Source of the DNA: Desulfurella amilsii
GTDB taxonomy: Bacteria > Campylobacterota_A > Desulfurellia > Desulfurellales > Desulfurellaceae
DNA: 64,000 nt
Assembly: GCF_002119425.1 (NCBI RefSeq)
Contig: NZ_MDSU01000018.1
Coordinates: forward strand, 372,001 to 436,000
Reading direction: 5' to 3'
Positions 60,410-64,000 of the stretch are shown here, piece after piece (positions within the stretch are counted from its first letter, which is position 1; every line of letters begins with the position of its first letter). Made by a program: the position numbers and the translations under genes. Under the pieces are notes generated by a model, which did no database searches, was not told the DNA's origin, and worked only from the letters and a program-made list of their open reading frames with translations.

Positions 60410-61596
60410 TGTCTTAATACCTCTATTATATTCATCCTAGAAGCTTTCGATGCAGGATAAAGGCTTGCAAGTACACATAAACCAACAGAAACTATGGAAA
60501 TTCCTACAACATAAGTCAAAGTAATATCTACTGGAATTTTTGTAATGTAATAAACCTGTTTGGGTAAGCTTACAATATCGTAATGCTTTAAAATATAGCC
60601 CAGAGATAATCCCAAAAAATCACCAATAATAGTACCTATAAAACCTAAAATCAACCCTTGCTTTATGAATATGCTTTTAATATTTTTTGATGTAGCACCA
60701 AGAGAAACAAGTATCGCTATATCTTTAACCTTTTCCATAACCAGCATAGTAAGTGAGTTCATGATATCAAAAGCCGCCACAATTATAATTAAAAGCAAAA
60801 TAATACCCATAGCAATTTTTTCTAATTTTAAAGCAGTGAAAAAATTCTTATTCATTTGAGCCCAAGTAACAAAATAATACTGACTTGGCAGTATTTTACC
60901 CAGAAAGCTACCTACTTTATTTATATTGTATGGATTATACAAATTTACAGCTATGGTATTTATCTGATCATATGTCTGCATATTTTTCCATAATACATCT
61001 AAAGGTATATATGAAAAAGCCAAGTCATATTCATACATCCCAGAATCAAACACACCCGTGACAGGAACTTCAAATGATACGGGAGAAAAACCCATAGCTG
61101 TAGGATTAGAATAAGCTAGTGTAACTCTAACATTTTGGCCAGCAGATACACCAATTGCTTTCATTAATTCCTTACCCAACACTATCCCATTTGTCCTACC
61201 CTTTATATACTTTTCAACATATGGTTTATCGCTAAAATCTACACCGTTTAATATAGAACCACTTGATTGACCATTAGCACTTACAATACACTGTTCAACT
61301 AAAGAAGGATAAACGTTGGCAACCATTTTATCAGATTTTATTTTTCCAAGAAGTTTCCTATCTAGATTAAATGTTCCATCAAAATTTTTAATAATTATGT
61401 GTGGGTTTGCACCTATTATTTTTGATTCCAGCATTTTGTCAAAACCATTCATAATCCCTAAAACTAAAATTAGCGCGCCCACACCAATTGCAATACTAAT
61501 AATAGAAAGCAAAGAAGAAAGCGAAATCAGTTTTTCCTCTTTTTTAGAACTTATGTATTTTATAGCTAAAAAGTTTTCAAAATTGAATTTCTTCAT
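60406..61596 (-). CDS. lolC: Lipoprotein-releasing permease, LolC/LolE family
   Basis: The 396-residue protein has an N-terminal membrane helix, a large periplasmic MacB-like domain (about 45-250), and three C-terminal helices (ending SLYPASKASRMNIIEVLRQ). There is only one permease gene beside lolD, so the complex is likely a homodimer (LolF type) rather than LolC plus LolE. It lies 7 bp after lon. Confidence 0.9.
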   Translation of the reverse strand: MKKFNFENFLAIKYISSKKEEKLISLSSLLSIISIAIGVGALILVLGIMNGFDKMLESKIIGANPHIIIKNFDGTFNLDRKLLGKIKSDKMVANVYPSLVEQCIVSANGQSSGSILNGVDFSDKPYVEKYIKGRTNGIVLGKELMKAIGVSAGQNVRVTLAYSNPTAMGFSPVSFEVPVTGVFDSGMYEYDLAFSYIPLDVLWKNMQTYDQINTIAVNLYNPYNINKVGSFLGKILPSQYYFVTWAQMNKNFFTALKLEKIAMGIILLLIIIVAAFDIMNSLTMLVMEKVKDIAILVSLGATSKNIKSIFIKQGLILGFIGTIIGDFLGLSLGYILKHYDIVSLPKQVYYITKIPVDITLTYVVGISIVSVGLCVLASLYPASKASRMNIIEVLRQ

Positions 61597-61603
61597 TTAT
61601 CAA

Positions 61604-63985
61604 TTAATCGTCTTTTAATGCGTATTTTAAAACCTCTTGCATGTCCTTAACAAAATAAAATTTTACGTCTTTTATCTTTAGTTGCGATTGAATTTCTGAC
61701 ACATCTTTTTTGTTGTCAAAAGGTACAATAATTTCTTTTATACCAACCCTCAGTGCTGCTAGAGTTTTTTCTTTAAGCCCACCAATTGGTAAAACTCTAC
61801 CAGTAAGTGTAATTTCACCCGTCATTGCAATATCAGATCTGACTAGTTTATTAGTTAGAGCAGAAATAATAGCACATGCTATGGTTATGCCCGCACTTGG
61901 GCCATCTTTTGGCGTTGCACCTTCTGGTACATGTATATGGAAATCGTACTTTTCGTAAAATTCTTCCTCCAGATTTAGCTCTTTATATTGAGTTCTCGCA
62001 AAAGAAACTGCAGCTTGTGCTGACTCTTTAAATACATCGCCAAGTGAACCTGTAAGCATTAGTTTTCCACTACCTTTAACCTTTAGGGCTTCAATAAACA
62101 ATACCTCACCGCCAACAGGTGTCCACGCAAGACCCGTAGCAATGCCAATATAATCTTTGTCTAGCTTTTCGCTGCTATAGTACCTTGGTATACCTAAATA
62201 TTTTTCTAAATTTCCTACATTAATTTCATATATGGTTGATTGATCTTTTTTTGGAGATTCTACAATTTGTCTTGCAATTTTTCTTAAAATAGCTGTAATA
62301 TTTTTTTCTAAATTCCTTACGCCTGCCTCTTTGGCGTAGTTTTCAATAACGCTTTGGATGGCTTTATCTGTAAACTTTATATTGTACTCATTAAGCCCGT
62401 GGTTTTCAATCTGCTTGGGTATAATGTATTTCTTTGCAATTTTCATTTTTTCTATCGTTGTATAACCAGAGAGTCTAACAATTTCCATTCTATCCAATAG
62501 TGGCGCAGGTATCGTATCTGTAGAGTTGGCTGTCGTTATAAAAAAGACTTTTGATAAATCAAATGGAACACCTATATAGTGGTCTTCGAATTCATAATTT
62601 TGCTCTGAGTCCAAAACTTCAAGCATGGCACTAGCTGGATCACCTCTAAAATCGCTGCCTAGTTTATCAATTTCATCTAAAACAAAAACAGGGTTATTTG
62701 TTCCTGTTTGTTTTAGACCTTGTATAATCCTTCCCGGCAGTGCCCCTACGTATGTCCTTCTATGTCCTCTAATTTCTGCTTCGTCTCTAACGCCACCCAA
62801 AGATATTCGCCACAATTTTCTTCCCATAGCACGGGCAATAGATTTTGCAAGTGAAGTTTTGCCTACACCGGGTGGTCCAATAAAACATAAAATAGGGCCT
62901 TTTATATCATTTTTTATTTTTTTAACGGCCAGATACTCCAGAATTCTTTTTTTTGCTTCTTCTATGTCATAGTGGTCTTCATTCAGAGTTTTTTCTATAG
63001 ACTTTATATCTAGTTTATCTTGTGAAGAAACACTCCATGGTAAACTAACCATCCAATCAATGTATGTACGAATTACATTGGCCTCGGCAGAATCGGAGTA
63101 CATTTTTTCTAATCTAGACAGTTGCTTTAGACACTCTTTCCCTGCTTGCTCGCTCATTTTTACTGCTTCAATCTTTTGCCTAAGCTCTTCTATCTCATCT
63201 GAGTCTGCCTTTTCGCCTAACTCTTTCTTTACAGCTTTTAGCTGCTCTTTCAAGAAATACTCTTTTTGTGCTTTTGAAATTTCTTCCCTGGCTTCTCTTT
63301 GGATTTTAGCCTGCATATCAAGTATTTGCAGTTCTCTATTCAAGATGCTGACTATTTTTCTTAATCGCTCTTTCACAGATAATATTTCTATTAATTCTTG
63401 CATCTGATTTATCTTTAATTGTAGATTTGCAATGATAATATCAGCAAACTGTTCGCTTTTTTCTATATTGTTTGCAATTACAACAATATCATTGGGTATA
63501 TTCTTATTTAAAGCTACAAGTTTTTGGAGTTGATCTTTAATTGTCCTAATCAGGACCTCTATTTCAATCTCTTCTTCTGGTGTTGATGCTAATTGGTCTT
63601 GCAATAGCGAAACTTCAGCTTCAAAAAAGGGGTTATCTTTTATCGTTTTGGTATAGCTCACAATAGATGCTTTTCTCAATCCTTGGACCAATATTTTTAC
63701 TCTACCATCTGGCATCTTAAGCATTCTTAAAATCAAGCATACTGTGCCAACGGTATTTATTTGATCTGGTGTTGGTTCATTTTCTTCAAAATTTTTCTGG
63801 CTCACGGCAAAAATCATTCTATCTTTTGATAAAGCCTCATCTATTGCCTTAATAGAAAATTCTCTACCTACCAGCAACGGTGTAACCATATAAGGAAAAA
63901 CAACCATATCTCTAAGTGGCACAACAGGCAAAACACTAGGTATTTCTATATCTTGGTTGGCTAAGCTTTCGTTATTATTACTCAT
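61604..63985 (-). CDS. lon: ATP-dependent protease Lon
   Basis: The 793-residue protein has an N-terminal substrate domain (about 14-210, VLPVVPLRDMVVFPYM), an AAA+ domain with Walker A GPPGVGKTS and Walker B VFVLDEIDKL, and a serine protease domain with catalytic S697 in PKDGPSAGIT and the lysine in the GGLKEKTLAA segment. It degrades damaged proteins and tmRNA-tagged products. GAGAGG precedes the ATG. It stands at the upstream end of the lol-bam-lpx gene series. Confidence 0.97.
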   Translation of the reverse strand: MSNNNESLANQDIEIPSVLPVVPLRDMVVFPYMVTPLLVGREFSIKAIDEALSKDRMIFAVSQKNFEENEPTPDQINTVGTVCLILRMLKMPDGRVKILVQGLRKASIVSYTKTIKDNPFFEAEVSLLQDQLASTPEEEIEIEVLIRTIKDQLQKLVALNKNIPNDIVVIANNIEKSEQFADIIIANLQLKINQMQELIEILSVKERLRKIVSILNRELQILDMQAKIQREAREEISKAQKEYFLKEQLKAVKKELGEKADSDEIEELRQKIEAVKMSEQAGKECLKQLSRLEKMYSDSAEANVIRTYIDWMVSLPWSVSSQDKLDIKSIEKTLNEDHYDIEEAKKRILEYLAVKKIKNDIKGPILCFIGPPGVGKTSLAKSIARAMGRKLWRISLGGVRDEAEIRGHRRTYVGALPGRIIQGLKQTGTNNPVFVLDEIDKLGSDFRGDPASAMLEVLDSEQNYEFEDHYIGVPFDLSKVFFITTANSTDTIPAPLLDRMEIVRLSGYTTIEKMKIAKKYIIPKQIENHGLNEYNIKFTDKAIQSVIENYAKEAGVRNLEKNITAILRKIARQIVESPKKDQSTIYEINVGNLEKYLGIPRYYSSEKLDKDYIGIATGLAWTPVGGEVLFIEALKVKGSGKLMLTGSLGDVFKESAQAAVSFARTQYKELNLEEEFYEKYDFHIHVPEGATPKDGPSAGITIACAIISALTNKLVRSDIAMTGEITLTGRVLPIGGLKEKTLAALRVGIKEIIVPFDNKKDVSEIQSQLKIKDVKFYFVKDMQEVLKYALKDD

Positions 63986-64000
63986 AAATCAAAACCTCTC

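Noticed and set aside
1-64000. CRISPR array or cas genes that might explain the ring nuclease
   Set aside because: I saw no spaced direct repeats and no cas-like proteins in any part of the window.

Overview
The window is AT-rich, gene-dense bacterial chromosome from a Gram-negative organism with a complete outer-membrane and lipid A assembly block (lpx, bamA, lol, msbA, waaA). The gene families point to the Campylobacterota neighbourhood: dihydropteroate synthase with an N-terminal extension of about 130 residues, a MagIII-like HhH glycosylase, ferrous iron transport, and sulfur-handling proteins. A Desulfurella/Hippea-type anaerobic thermophile is my best guess. This is inference from protein features, because no rRNA gene is present.

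Layout. 1-3.9 kb: an acyl-CoA/electron-transfer block (thiolase fragment, etfBA), divergent from a cysteine-free MerR regulator that heads an operon with a chalcone-isomerase-fold protein and a 4HBT thioesterase. 3.9-7.5 kb: mazG, a ferritin-like/CCC1 iron exporter, and a small operon of a viral-type cyclic-oligoadenylate ring nuclease (DUF1874/AcrIII-1), nicotinamidase and an EexN-like lipoprotein. 7.5-10.6 kb: a NifA-type sigma54 activator divergent from glnA, which has a textbook -24/-12 promoter. 10.7-16 kb: chemoreceptor, RidA, secreted rhodanese, patatin, ketopantoate reductase and a TlpA lipoprotein. 16-24.8 kb: ftsH-folP, feoAB, M50 protease-trpS and accBC. 24.8-27.2 kb: a decayed region with remnants of prpD and prpB of the methylcitrate cycle. 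27.3-30.8 kb: mnmA, an unknown gene, hemW, an RRM protein and tmRNA. 31-37 kb: TPR protein, MscS channel, fused OtsAB, a TreT-like glycosyltransferase and a DUF5752 protein (osmotic/trehalose cluster). 37-46 kb: hisC-tyrA-cmk, trxA/trxB, and a nadA-nadC-nitrilase-nadE-sirtuin-glycosylase-coaE operon. 46-49 kb: cobalamin riboswitch, TonB-dependent receptor and TonB. 49-64 kb: one long reverse-strand set of genes from lon through lolCD, bamA, skp and lpxD-fabZ-lpxA-lpxB to lpxK, msbA and waaA.

Cross-cutting observations. Five genes (ring nuclease, NifA-like activator, patatin, feoA, mscS) have a good sigma70 promoter whose -10 box lies only 7-9 nt from the start codon, so their mRNAs should be leaderless or nearly so. 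Most other genes have strong AGGAGG-type ribosome sites. The most novel combination is the ring nuclease-nicotinamidase operon, with no CRISPR locus in view. The best-supported regulatory circuit is the sigma54/NifA-like control of glnA. The clearest evolutionary event is the erosion of prpD/prpB.
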